A DNA stretch of 64,000 bases from Gambelia wislizenii (GCA_030847615.1 JAUMIR010000002.1:193857809-193921808), one strand, 5' to 3'. Positions 34,010-45,494 are shown, counted from the first letter of the stretch. A program made the numbers and translations. Notes: generated from the letters alone by a model not told the origin.

Positions 34010-34206
34010 TAATTGTTCATAACAGGCCTGTCTTCCTGGAACAATATGGTTGCCTTCCAGGTATAGCCAATCACCCCAAGCAAAGGGTTGTGCGCCTAGG
34101 GTTGGGCCAGGCGGCTGTGTCTCCAAATGCCTTCCCAGGCAGCAATCAACCTTTCCACCGCCTTCTTTGGAGACCTTCCTGCTTGAAAGCAAGCAAGCTC
34201 CTGTAA

Positions 34207-34452
34207 TAATCTTAGTAGAGTCCCCTATCTGTGGGGGGATTGGTTCCCCCCCCCGTGGATACCAAAAACCACAGATAACAGCAAACAGCATTGAAAACAA
34301 TGAGTTGCTTTGGAGGACCTAGAAAAAGTCTAGTGAGGATGCCTCTATAGGCATTTTCTAGGAAGACTCTATGGTAAGTGTGCTGATTTGTGTCCTGGAT
34401 AACTGAATCAGTGGCTAATGAATCAGCAGATACGGGGGTCCTGCTGTACTGT
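34207..34452. mobile_element. Tigger-like MITE
   Basis: Left 'agtagagtcccctatctgtgggggg', right 'cagatacgggggtcctgctgta', with internal 'gtggataccaaaaaccacagata'. Same subfamily as 61034-61255 and the fragment at 45265-45323. Confidence 0.65.
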
Positions 34453-34791
34453 AATTCTTTATCTACCTTTCCTCATGTCCTGCAGTTATAAAATTGCGTT
34501 TTATATTTTGATGATGTTAAAATGTATATGTTTTGTTACAAAACCTTTAACAGAGGTGATTATAGTGTTTAGATTCAGAGGAAAAATGTATGACTGTTAG
34601 GCTAGATAGTTTTAGTTTTGTATTAATAAGAAAAGAGGGAAATAATTATTATTTTTGTGTTATTGTTATGGCCTTTTGCAGTTGGGTGTATTTTTCAGTA
34701 GAATGGTCTTATTTCAATTTTAAAAATGCCATAAAAGAATAATAATAATAATAACAGGACCAGTTTAAGGAATTTTGGGGGCCCCTGCAAT

Positions 34792-34858
34792 GAAATCATA
34801 GAACCACAGAATTGTAGAGTTGGAAGAGACTACGAAGGCCATCCAGTCCAACCCCCCA
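34792..34858 (-). mobile_element. CR1 LINE, extreme 3' end
   Basis: In + orientation 'aatcatagaaccacagaattgtagagttggaagagactac..ggccatccagtccaacccccc'. About 67 bp only. Confidence 0.85.
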
Positions 34859-35058
34859 AAATAAAACAAAATGCTTTATTTTGGGGGGGCATATATTTAT
34901 CTCAGGTCAATGTAACTGAACTCAACCTAAGTTATCCACAATGCAGGATATTCAGATTATTACTAATAATGTTTTTCCAGGAGGAGGGTTAGTACAGGGC
35001 CCCCACAATGATGGGGGCCCCTGCGGATGCGGAGCCCGCCGGTGCCTTAAACCGGCCC

Positions 35059-35100
35059 TGAATAATAATAAAATTAATAATAATAATAATAATAATAATG
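35059..35100. repeat. (AAT)n microsatellite
   Basis: AAT units interrupted once ('aaaatt'), directly beside the CpG island. A shorter AAT run lies at 34737-34755. Confidence 0.9.
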
Positions 35101-35104
35101 GCAA

Positions 35105-35925
35105 GCCTGGCTGACTTCCAGGGGCTTTCCTCCCAGTCGCCTGGTTGCATAGGCTGCTGCTAGTGCTGGAGTCTCTTAAAAGCCGGCCGGCTGACTGGCT
35201 GGGAGCCGCTCCCGAGGCGTCTTGAGCGCGAGCTAGAAGAGGAAGGCTCTCGGGCTCCCTCGCCCACGGAAGCCGCCGCCGGAGCCTCGCCCCCCTCCCT
35301 CCCTCCCGCGATTGCCCCGCCACCTGCTCGGCCCGGCCCGCCTTTCCCGTCCGCCTCCGGGAGCGACTCTCCGCCCTCGGCCGCCCTGCCCAGGTAGAGC
35401 CAGCCAGCCAGCCAGCCAGCCAGCGAGCGGGGCGGGACCGGGCGCCGGGTTCTCTCCTCCTGGCTCCCTCCGGCGTCGGCGCGCCTTCAAGGCTGCCAGT
35501 CGGGTGGGACCGCGTGGCGCGGTTGCGGGGCTCCCCTCCTTCCCTCTTCCTCCTCCTCTTCCTCGCTCCGTTTCCTCGCCTGACAGTTACTGGCTGCCGG
35601 GTTGGCGGGGTCCGAGCCCTCCTGCTTCGGCGGCTGCTGCTGCTGCTCTGGTTCGGGCTTCCACCCCACCCACGCCCTCCTCCGCATGCTCTTGCCGGCG
35701 GAGTTGTGAGCGGCGGCGGAGGATCGGAAACACACGAGGAGGAGGAGGAGGAGGAGGAGGAGGAGGAGGAGACCCTGCCCGGGGCGAGCAAAGGACGGCC
35801 TGGCCTCGCAACTAACACCCCCCCGCCTTCTCCCTCCTCCACTTCCACCCCCAGACCCCCCCAAGGACCGCCGCGCCCTCCCGGGTAAGTCTTCGGCTGA
35901 GTTCCTGTTTGTGCCACTTTTGCAT
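35105..35925 (+). promoter_or_regulatory. CpG island, probable promoter of a + strand gene
   Basis: About 800 bp with very high G+C and many CpGs, in contrast to AT-rich flanks. There are GC-box-like sequences (ggggcgggac at 35429; other GGCGG motifs), no clear TATA box, and purine/pyrimidine runs: (CCAG)n at 35400-35424 and (GGA)n at 35736-35770. Open frames on both strands are long but of low-complexity composition (Pro/Ser/Arg, Glu or Leu runs) and are a by-product of GC content. The gene is not identifiable from this window. Confidence 0.8.
35600..35884 (+). other. Probable first exon (5' UTR) ending at a splice donor
   Basis: The CpG island ends with CCGG|GTAAGT, a near-consensus 5' splice site with the exon ending at 35884. 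The start is not determinable; I give an arbitrary left boundary inside the island. No ATG-initiated frame with protein-like composition reaches the donor, so I favour a non-coding first exon. No downstream exon of this gene was recognised. Confidence 0.5.
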
Positions 35926-36039
35926 TCTTAGACTCTCCTTCTCTGGGTTTCTCTTTACTCTCTCGCTCGCTTTCTAGCCTTTCTTCTCGTTTTTATCCCC
36001 CCCCCCCCCAGCCTCTCTATCCGCACACAGTAGTTAAGA

Positions 36040-36252
36040 ATCTACACTACACCAATAATCCAGTTTGAAAAGGGATTATTTGCCAGGGCCCCTTTCTGTG
36101 GAATCCTGGGAGTTGTAGTTTGGTGAGGGACCAGCACTCTTTGACAGAGAAGGAGAAAGACCTTGTAAAACTACAAAACCCAGGAGGAAGGAGGAAGAAG
36201 CCATGGCAAATAATCCAGGTTCAAACTGGATTATTGGTGTAGTGTGGATTTG
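36040..36252. mobile_element. Palindromic MITE, family E-like
   Basis: Arms 'ctacactacaccaataatccagttt' (left) and 'aaactggattattggtgtagtg' (right) are near-perfect inverted repeats. The centre has 'gtggaatcctgggagttgtagttt' mirrored by 'aaaactacaaaacccagg'. It lies about 150 bp downstream of the predicted splice donor. Confidence 0.8.
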
Positions 36253-36309
36253 GCTCTTTCTTTCTGGCCAGTGTGCTTCCCGGTGTTTGTTTCTACATGT
36301 CCTTATTTT

Positions 36310-36525
36310 ATTTATTTATTGGATTTATATCCCGCCTTTCTCCTGAGATGGGATCCAAGGTGGCTTACAATCATTTAACAATGCAACTAAAAACATCACA
36401 AGTTACAAAAGTTTTTTTAAAGGAATTAAATTAAATTACCATTGTTAAAATAGAGTGAAAATATGTGAATTAAAAACGTAAAATCATAAAAGTGCAACAA
36501 TGAAAGCAGCACACCAGTGAAATCC
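36310..36525 (-). mobile_element. LINE 3' end
   Basis: 'ttatttattggatttatatcccgcctttctcctgagatgggatccaaggtggcttacaa' is the reversed L2-like 3' terminus, followed by A-rich 3' UTR. Confidence 0.65.
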
Positions 36526-36999
36526 TTCATCTCTTTTTTCTTCCCGGCTTTGCCTCCTTCCTCACTGCATGGTGTATCGCTTATTGCTCAGTATGTTGCA
36601 AGACTGCCCATGTGTCTCTCTCAGGTTCTACAGCTTTCTGAGTTACAATTATTACAGATGTGGTTTAAAACTTCCCATATTTCATTATTTACTCCCCACC
36701 TGCTGCTTTTCTTTATTTTTTTTGGCTTCTTCGAAACTTCAGGTTACATACTCTGCCTGGTAACTTCAATTCTCTTCTTCCGCCAGCAACTCAGTTTCAT
36801 CTAAGTGATTGATTCATGGATTTTGCCTCCAATTCTTGGTGATTCCCCCCCCCATCACTTTATAACAGCTTCCAATGGGTGGAAATAGTTTACAGTGAAA
36901 TGTACACCATGTTTACTCAGAAGTAAGCTGGCTTGTTCCCATCCTGCTTACATGTATTAGTATCTTCCCTTTCCATTAAAAAAAAAAGGAGTGCTCAGG

Positions 37000-37589
37000 G
37001 TAGTGAGTATTTATTTGTATTTATTTAAAGCATTTTTGCATCGCCTCCCAGCCCACAAGTGCTCCTGAGGCATTGAACAAATAAAAATCAATGAAAACAA
37101 TGCAAAGATAAAAATGTTCCAAACCTCCTAGAAGCAGTCTAAAAACTATCCTAGGATCCAGTTTTAAAGCAGTTAAAACAGCAATTTCAAACACTGAATG
37201 CCCTGAGGAACAGCACTGTTTTGGTGGCCTGCCGGAAGCCTAAAAGATATAGGCCCAGCTAACTTCCTTGAGTAGGGAGTTCCACAGGCAAGGTGCTGCT
37301 ACAGAGAAAGCCCTGTTGTATGTACCCACCAGCCTAACTTCATGAGGTGTTCGGACATGCAACAGGACCTCCTCTGAAGAGCTCAGATATCTGACAGGCT
37401 TATATGGGAGAAGGAGGTCTTTCAGATATCTTGGTCCCAAGTTGTTTAGGGCTTTGTAAGTCAACACCAGCACCTTAACTTGAGCTCAGAAGCAAATTGG
37501 AAGCCAGTGCAGTTCTTACAAGACCAGTGTTATATGGTCTCTAAAATGCACACCTGACACCAGTCTGGATGCTGCATTTTGCATTAGTT
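37000..37589 (-). mobile_element. L2-type LINE, C-terminal ORF2 and 3' UTR
   Basis: The minus strand gives AASRLVSGVHFRDHIT, then (after a stop) VLVLTYKALNNLGPRYLKDLLLPYKPVRYL and RAFSVAAPCLWNSL: the C-terminal signature of L2-like LINEs. Its 5' side is bounded by the hAT element at 37590. Confidence 0.85.
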
Positions 37590-37932
37590 CTGTGGTTCTT
37601 AACCTGTGGTCTGCACACCTCCAGGAGACCGCAATGTCCTCACAGAGGGTCTGCGAAGACAGTGGAGTGGCCACGTGACAGGAGCCAAGGCAAAGGCTGG
37701 CTGGCTTGGGCTGCCTATAGCCATTCAATCCGCTCCAGCCACAGACTTGCAGGAAGAAGCAGGAGAAAAGTCTTTCCCCTCCAGTGCCTCTGAGGAAAGG
37801 TTTAATGGATGGTGTAACTATATTATTATTATTATTATTATTATTTTAAATCTTGAGTTAAGTCTTGGGGGTCCCCGGGAACAAAAAATATTTATAGGGG
37901 GTCTCTGATAAAGAAAAGGTTAAGAGCCATTG
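37590..37932. mobile_element. Non-autonomous hAT transposon, family G
   Basis: Ends CTGTGGTTCTTAACC and (reverse complement) CAATGGCTCTTAACC; flanking octamers cattagtt / cactagat (6 of 8). Interior shared with 23452-23815, including a (TAT)n tract at 37826-37849. Confidence 0.82.
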
Positions 37933-39782
37933 CACTAGATAGATCATTAAAAGATAGAGCAATAAAAATGCAATTAGAATAATCACAATAATCAAACAGT
38001 TTTAAAAGACCAGGATGTAGAGCTACAAGTTCAAATCCCTGGTAAAAGTAGCAAGAGCACATGTAAGTGTATAGAGGGTTGGAGCTTTAATTGTGTTCTG
38101 ATTATTGTCTTCAGATTTGACAAGGGGTGCATTAAATGAATGAAGTACAATGTTCTGTAGGCCAGCAGTGACTGTGCAGGTTTAGATATCCTTCTTTGGT
38201 TTTCATCTTGAGCAAAAGTGTGCACTGACAGAGTAGAGGGTGGTCAGTGCCTCCATGGTGACCTTCATTCATTAAGGGCTCATGCAGGCTGGTGAGTTGC
38301 GCTACATGGGGGCTGCACCATTTAAGGTCACTTGTTGCTACCCTGTCTAAAACTGTCTCCTAACTTTTAAAAAAACCAACAAAAATGGCCCAGCTTGGTT
38401 TCTTTTGGGGTGATTTGCTTGTGACATTAGATGTGGGTGTGTCCAATCCAATACCCTTACACCCATCCCCATTTTACCTCCAGAAGTGCTGCGATGCTCA
38501 TATGATCTCCTTTCTCCCCAAGGCCTCCTTACAATTAGTGCTTTTAAAAATCCTTCTAAAACTCTATTGCTGTAAACTAATATGGTAGTCTTGCTGTGTT
38601 TCTCTTTGGCATGAGATCACCCTCGAAAATACGTTTCCTGTTTTTCCATCATTTGTGTCCTCTAATGCCTCATTTCACATAGGGAGTGTGTGTATGTTGG
38701 GAGGGGGTTATTTCAGCCCAAGGGAAAAATAGCAATACCACCACAGTGGCTTAGAGCAATGGTGCTAAAGATTTAGGGTGGTGGGGGGAGCGTTGCAGGA
38801 GGTTGACTAATTTCCCTGGAGATGTATTGGACATGGGGGAAGATGAAGCAGGGGGTGGGTTGTGAAAGCATGAAAGGTTTACAGCCCAGGTTGTGAGGTG
38901 CTACCAAAAAAACGCTAAATGAACTGGAATAAAAAGTACACATGTGAATTTGAAATCCAAAATGTACTAGGACAGGAAAAAGCTCTACATTCAGTTAAGG
39001 AGTAAAAAGTTGCCACAGCTGACTGAATTACTGGGAAAGATATTGGGGCAAGAGAAACATGGTTTGGATCTTAAACATAAAAGTGAAGCATAAACATAAC
39101 AGTGAAAAACCACAGTTATCTGGAACACATTTGGCCAGTCCAGATAAGCGTCAAGTCAAGAAACACGAAAGTATCTTGGTGCCTGAGGCAGAACAGGAAA
39201 TGACACCCCCCACCTGCCCAGTGTCAACCTATATTAATAGCCCATTTATTTTGGCACCTGAGGTAGAAAATCCCCCAAGCACCTCTCCCCATTCATAGCA
39301 AGAAAAACACAAATAGTGGAAAAACGTTGTCTTTTCATGCCCTCCCAATCTTCTGTCTGAGGTGTCTTACTTTATGTAATGGTAAGGTTGGCTTTTGTGG
39401 ATGGGAGTCTACACAAACCTAAACCGTAATACATTTGTTAGTCTTTCAGTTGCCCCAGAACTCCTTGTATTTGCAACAACAGATTGATAGGGCTACCCTT
39501 TTAGAAACAGTAACAGTCAAGAAGGCAAACTGCTTAAAAAGGTGTGTGGCAGCAGAATCACAGGCATCTTAGGGAGAAGAAATGGGGTGAAGTATCATAT
39601 GGCTGTTCCACTAGTAAACATGTATTTCATGCTGCTGTTATATAAGTTCTAGTGTTTCCACATTGTGTTTAGGATGCCATGTTAATCTCCCTTCCTCCAA
39701 AAGAGGAGAAGTAAAGTTAGGAAAAAGAGTACATGAGAGGAAAACTAAAACTAAAGAGAGAATGGAGGATAGAAGCAAGTGT
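37933..39782. other. No feature recognised
   Basis: Unassigned, probably intronic or intergenic. Short frames such as 39059-39298 have no recognisable composition or motifs. Confidence 0.35.
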
Positions 39783-39990
39783 TAGGGTGTGTGTGTGCGT
39801 GCGCCATAAACTTGTCAGTTTATGGCAATCCCATGAATTTCATATGGTTTTCTTTGGCAAAGAATACTCAGGGATGATTTGCCATTCCTTCATCTGAAAT
39901 TGAATTCCTTGATGGTCTTCCATCCAAGTATTAACCAGGGCTGACCCTGCTTATCTTTCAAGATCTGATGGCATCTGATGCCTTCAGGAG
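39783..39990 (-). mobile_element. 5S rRNA-derived SINE
   Basis: 'ttccatccaagtattaaccagggctgaccctgcttatctttcaagatctgatgg' is the reverse complement of the 5S rRNA internal promoter region. The tail 'gtttatggcaatcccatgaatttcatatggttttctttgg' precedes it in + orientation. Confidence 0.8.
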
Positions 39991-40342
39991 TAAATGCTAA
40001 ATGGATATAAGAAAGAAAAAGAGGAATATACAGCTATGAACAGTGTGGAAGGAATGCATGGGAACAGTCTTTATTAAAAAGGTAGAATACAGAATTATCT
40101 GATGAGGTAAACTTGTGATAAAGAAGTGCTTCACAGGCCAACTGATTTTCATTGTCCCATGAATGGGGATAGCAGTGGTTTCTTTTATCACAGAAGTGGA
40201 ACTTCTTGACTGCAGGAGAAGCACATTTGGTAGCCACAAAATGGGGGCACAAGGCAATAGTTTTATCTTACGTCCTTTTCATGAACTCCCCAATGGATCT
40301 GGCACGTTAATGACTGACTTCCCAGGTTGGTCTCAGTTCAAA

Positions 40343-40464
40343 GCAGCAGTTACCAAATTTGGTTGTCCTAATTCTCTGAAGCCCCAGTCAGCAGAGTCAG
40401 TGGTCAAGTATTCTGGGAATTTCAGTCCAACAAGTTCTGAGGACCAAGGTTTGGGAACTACTGA
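40343..40464. mobile_element. hAT-type MITE
   Basis: 'cagcagttaccaaatttggttgtcc' and 'gaggaccaaggtttgggaactactga' are inverted ends of a small hAT element. Centre decayed. Confidence 0.65.
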
Positions 40465-43226
40465 TTTAAAGAAGCAAATTTAATTCAAGAAAGTGATGCA
40501 TTGTCACACTAGAAGAGAGTGACAGATAACAGTTGGGGTCATAGAACTGCTTTAGTAAGGGACGAATGGGTTGCCAGGATGACAGGATTTAAAAGGATGA
40601 ACAAAATGAGAGAATTTTAACAGCAACAAATAAAGGGCTACCCCTGGGGCCCAGGCAGGAAATGGCAAACCTTAAAGAGTATCCCCAGATAACTCCTACC
40701 CCATCTGATTTTTTTTTTTTTTTTGGTTGGAGAAACAATTGCTTGTGGGCAGCAAACAAAGGGACAGACAGGAAGCCCTTGGATCCCTTTTAGCTCAAAA
40801 TCCTCTGAGGGTGGGAAATGGGGAATAACAATGTTCTGTTCTGTGCGAAAGGTTCAAGTTATGGCAGAAGTGAGACACTTTTATGGAGTGCGTTTAGACC
40901 AGGAGTGGGCCAAATGGACTCTCCAGGGTTGGACAGCAACTCGCATCAGTTATAGGTGAGGAATGCTGGGAGGGCTGCCTCAGCTGGGCAGGGGGAGGCA
41001 CACAGTCCTTGCTCCTGTCTGAATTTGTTTTTTCATACCACCTTCAGACATATATTTTGATACACCGTTCCTTTCGCTATTTGGGATGCTTTTTTTCTTT
41101 AATGCCACCCCACTTAAAATTCCAGTACACGCCTGTAATGTTGAGACATTGGCACCAAATTAAGGAAGCTCTGTTGGTGAGGTCATACCAAAGAGATTAT
41201 TAGCTGGCAACCCTCAGTTCAAATTATTTTCTGTCTAGTTACCCATGCAGTTCTCTCTCCTCTTTTAATTTCAGAAGGGGATATTGCCGGCAGCTGTGTA
41301 AGACATGCGGTGACCTTGCTGGGAGAAATTAACTTCCCCATTCCTTTTGCTGCCCAGACTTAGAGAGAGGGAAGGAGAAAAGGCTGGGGAAAGTTGTTGA
41401 GATAACATTTGCAGTTGATAGCCAATAGCTGACTCTCAGGGAGGCCTTGGCTTTCCCTTGTCCCATTTCTGCCTCAAAACGGCTTGTTGGCAAAACTAGT
41501 TGCTCACTAGTGGGGCTTGTTTCAGCAGGTGAGGTCAGTGCCTGTCAACTCCCTTCTTAGCAGCTGAAAGAGGGATTTTCCCCCTTGGTGATTTTTTATG
41601 GTATAACCACAGGACCAATAGAAGGGTTTCCAAATCTCAGGCCCAGGCCTGAGCACAAGAGCCTGGCTTCTCATCTCTAGTCTTAAGGGCAAATGGGTGC
41701 GGGAGGAATCTAAGAGCAAGAGTGCTGCCTTGAAAAGTGTGTGTATAGTATTTTTCCTTCATTTGTTAGATTTTGTGGAGTTTTTTTATCTGAATGGCAT
41801 ACCATACAGCTGTGGTTCATGCTTAATGTATCATGCTTAATGATATCAGCAGGGGCTGCTCCTTGTAACATCATCGCTGTAACATCACGAGGGTCCACTC
41901 CCTGTGATGTCTCAGGTGCTGGGATAGTCTTGACTTGGAAAGCTAAACCAATACTGACAATTCCTGAGGTCCAATTCATATGAATTGCTGTGCCAGTAGA
42001 AGAGCAATCAGAGTAGGTTACTAGAGCTGTTTTTCAGATGTTGCATGCAAATGTTACACCAGTATATGGGTGTATGGTTCTTCCCTTGTGTTTGAAAACT
42101 GTGCGTGGCCCAGGGGTTCCTATCATGACTGAACAGCCACAGTGTTCCCTTCTGATCACTTACCTGCTGGGAAAACAGTGGATTCCCACTATGCGCAGTG
42201 AAGCTTATTCCAAGGTAAATGCACATAGGAGTACAGCATGAATATAAGTAGCGCATGCTGAAGTAGTGTGTGCTGTTGCACTAATAGCCGATCTTGTCAG
42301 GTTCATCTTGACAACATTGTTCCGAAATCTTACATGGATCTGGGCAGTGATGGTATTGGATTGACTGTGTCTTACCTGTGTTTCCTTTTAAATGCTTTGT
42401 ATCCTCGGTGGAAGGATGCATTTGCACAAATCAGAATCCCTTAAATCAGGGCAGGGAATGTTAAGGCCTTTCGAATGTTGTTGAACTGCAGCTCACCATT
42501 GGATTTTCTGGCCAGGTTGTTATTTGCTGTCATCTTTGTAGTATGTGGGGAAATAATTATTGTAATGTAAAACAATCTTGTGTACCCCAATTACGTACTA
42601 AGATAAGTCTAGGAATTTTCCCTGCATGCTTCTGTTCTCCCAAACTCCGTTTCTCTTATTTCACTGGGCACTTCCAGCCAACTGGAGTGCTGGGTCATTC
42701 AACACATGACCTAATTTAAATTTTATTGCTCTTTGTGTGAGTCTCTTTGGAGTTGATTCTCCATGTGGCTGATGTCTAGCCATGATGTCTTAGCCATGCT
42801 GCTGCTATGAAGCCATGCTATGATGCTTTGCCTTTTCAAGTCACCATGCAGCCTTTACCACTAAAGGCTGGATGAGTCATTCTACCCTAAATCCTCCTAG
42901 TTAGTTAGGAACCTTTCTTTTTAAAGTTTGTTTTAGTATGTAGATTAAGATTCATATATCTTCAGTAAACTTTTGATTTGCATTTTTAAACTGACTCCTT
43001 TGTTCTTGTAATGAGTCTAATTCACTGGGTGATCAGACCACAGACCTCAGAATACACTTTTAAATGTTAATTGAGCTTGTCTGCATCCTTAAGCGTCACT
43101 CTGCATGACTTTGAAAGTGAAGTGATTTTAACTCTTTTTAAAGAAGATATTTTTATTTCTTTTTTAAAAGGGCTAGATCCCTGGAATTTTTAATACATTT
43201 TTATTTTTTAGACTCATACCTCCAAC
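40465..43226. other. No feature recognised
   Basis: Single-copy-looking sequence. Contains a T16 tract near 40710 and small hAT scraps (40905-40975, 42450-42510). A pyrimidine tract plus AG at 41266-41272 could act as a splice acceptor, but what follows has no convincing coding frame. Confidence 0.3.
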
Positions 43227-43665
43227 AATCTTGACTTTGACTTATGGTGGCCCTATGAATGAGACATCTCCAGGATCCCTAGTCATCAACTGCCTTGTTC
43301 AGATCTTGCAAACTTAGGGCCGTGGCTTCCTTGATTGAATCGATCTACCTATAGTGTGGTCTCCCTCTTTTCTTATTGCCTTCCACTTTACGAAGCATTG
43401 TCGTCTTTTCCAATGTGTACAACAAACTCAGGTTAGTCATCTTTGCTTCTAGTGAGAGTTCTGGCTAGATTTGCTCTCATTCATTTGTCTTTTAAACAGT
43501 CCACGGTAACTGTAGAGCTCTCCTCCAGCACCACATTTCAAATGAGTTTATTTTCTTCCTGTCCGCTTTCGTCATGGTCCAGCTCTCACAACCATACATA
43601 GAAATCAGAAGTACTATGGCATGGATGATTCTGACTTTGGCATTTCATGATAATATGGCTAGCGC
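43227..43665 (-). mobile_element. Unclassified repeat family F
   Basis: 'gacttatggtggccctatgaatgagac', 'ttgttcagatcttgcaaacttagggccgtggcttcctt', 'tccagcaccacatttcaaatgagtttattttcttcc', 'cagctctcacaaccatacatagaaat'. The same order of blocks is found, interrupted, at 21588-23107. Probably an internal LINE segment; strand not certain. Confidence 0.55.
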
Positions 43666-43716
43666 TGAAGGGTTTTCTAGTCTAGCATTGGGATGGTGGC
43701 ATGTTCAATCTAGTAG

Positions 43717-45262
43717 TCTCTCTGGCTTTTCTTCGCAAACGAAGATTCAAGAAGGACTCATCCCGCACTTTCTGCAAGCGCGCTGATGACTAAAAAGGCC
43801 AATCCGAGATAGACAAGTCCGGTTGCAGAAAGCACAGCAGAAGGTCTCCTTGGGTGATGTTTTTGGGTTGTGATCCTTTCTGCGTTGTTGTTTCTCTTCA
43901 AGACTAGTTCGGCGTGAGTTCTCAAATAAGGCTGCAGCATTGTGGATAGTGCGTCTCCATGCCTCCCGATGTGAGGCCAGGGCGGACCACTGTTGGTGAT
44001 CAATTTGGCCGAGCCTGGGATGTTGTTTCAGGGAGTCTTTGTATCGCTTTTTTGGAGCGCCCCTCTTACGCTGACCCGTGGCGAGTTCACCGTAGAGTAG
44101 TATTTTTGGGAGGCAATGGTCCCAAACGTGCCCTGCCCAGCGCAGCTGCGTTCTCAATATCATGGCCTCAATGCTGGTGATCCCTGCTTGCTCAAGGACA
44201 GCAACATTTGTCACATAGTCAGTCCAGTGTATATTTAGGATTGTGCGTAGACAGCGCTGATGAAAGCGCTCGAGGAGTCGTAGGTGGTGGCGATAGGTGA
44301 CCCATGTTTCAGATCCATAAAGGAGGATAGACAGTACAATGGCTCTATACACACTGATTTTTGTGCTTTGCCTCAGGTGTTTATTGCTCCAGACTCTTTT
44401 GTGAAGTCTTCCAAATGCACTATATGCCTTTGCTAATCTGTGATCGATCTCTTTGTCAATCTTGGCATCTGAGGAGATGATGCTTCCCAGGTAGGTGAAC
44501 TGCTGAACGGACTTAAGCACAGAGTTGCCGATGGCAGTGTGGGGATGATGGTGTTCGTCCTGTGGTGCAGGCTGGTAAAGAACTTCTGTTTTCTTCAGGT
44601 TGAGTTCCAGCCCAAACAGCTCTGCAGCTGTTGCAAAGTAGGATGTTAGGCGCTGCAGAGCTGCTTCTGTGTGGGCAACAAGGGCAGCATCATCAGCAAA
44701 GAGCAGCTCACGGACTAGATAGTTTAGAGTCTTAGTGTGAGCCCTCAGACTGCTTAAGTTAAACAAGCTACCATCAGTATGGTAACGTATATAGATGCCA
44801 TCGTCTTCTTCAAGCTCTGCCATAGCCCTTTGGAGCATCGTGCTAAAGAAGATTGTAAATAGAGTTGGTGCAAGAACACAACCTTGCTTCACTCAATTAG
44901 CTATTAGAAAGGGCTCTGAAAGAGCATCGCCATATCTGACTTGACCACACTGGCCCTCGTGTAGCAAGATAATCATTTTAAGTAATTTGGGGGGACATCC
45001 TAGTCTTTCCAGGATCTGCCACAGACCTTTTCTACTTACAGTGTCAAAGGCTTTGGTGAGGTCGACAAATGTTACATAGAAACCCTTGTTCTGCTCCCTA
45101 CATTTTTCTTGCAGTTGTCTAAGGGCAAATACCATGTCTGTAGTACTCCTATTGGCTCTGAAGCCACATTGGCTTTCAGGGAGAAGTTCTTCTGCAATAG
45201 CAGGAACTAATCTGTTCAGGAGTATCCTTGCAAGGATTTTTCCAGCAATAGAGAGCAGTGTT
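43717..45262 (-). mobile_element. LINE with (AG)n tail, RT domain to 3' end
   Basis: The longest copy of its family. The minus strand reads from SIAGKILARIL through the RT motifs QCGFRANRSTTDMVFAL, FVDLTKAFDTVS, KQGCVLAPTLF and the catalytic box LLFADDAALVAH, then YLGSIISSDAKIDKEIDHRLAKAYSAFGRLHKRV (split here by motif, not contiguous quotation), YGSETWVT, RTQLRWAGHV and the terminal C-X2-C…H-X4-C finger. The 3' end is the hairpin CTTCG-TTTG-CGAAG (43731-43744). It is 5'-truncated before the N-terminal endonuclease. Confidence 0.9.
43747..45135 (-). pseudogene. LINE ORF2 (reverse transcriptase) with one in-frame stop
   Basis: A single minus-strand frame carries the RT core from 45135 to the native end at 43747, broken only by TGA at 44895-44893, just before the KQGCVLAPT motif. 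It is short by a few residues around 44125 relative to the sister copies (AGHV directly followed by WDH). The catalytic FADD box is intact. It is a partial, non-functional copy lacking the endonuclease, but it decayed much less than the copies at 4204 and 17541. Confidence 0.85.
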
Positions 45263-45264
45263 AA

Positions 45265-45323
45265 ACCATGGATAACTGAATTAGTGGATAATAAATCTGT
45301 GGATACGGGGGTCCTACTGTATA
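45265..45323. mobile_element. Tigger-like MITE, right-end fragment
   Basis: 'ggataactgaattagtggataataaatctgtggatacgggggtcctactgta' matches the right end of 34207-34452. It abuts the 5' break of the LINE. Confidence 0.6.
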
Positions 45324-45494
45324 CTGCTTGAACTCTCTTTCAATGTGGAAATTAAACAAGTATACAGTATTTTACTTTGCTTGTTTTAAATAAGGAACTT
45401 CCAGTGCTCCCATAGAGAAATTGCCCATATGAGTGCAGTTTAGAACAAAAACTTCATTTTGGCAAGTATAGAAGTCTACTGAAAGAGATTTGAC

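Noticed and set aside
34952..35917. A 321-residue minus-strand open frame over the CpG island
   Set aside because: Composition is Gly/Arg/Pro/Ser runs from GC-rich repeats, and the opposite strand is equally open. Better explained by G+C content than by a protein.
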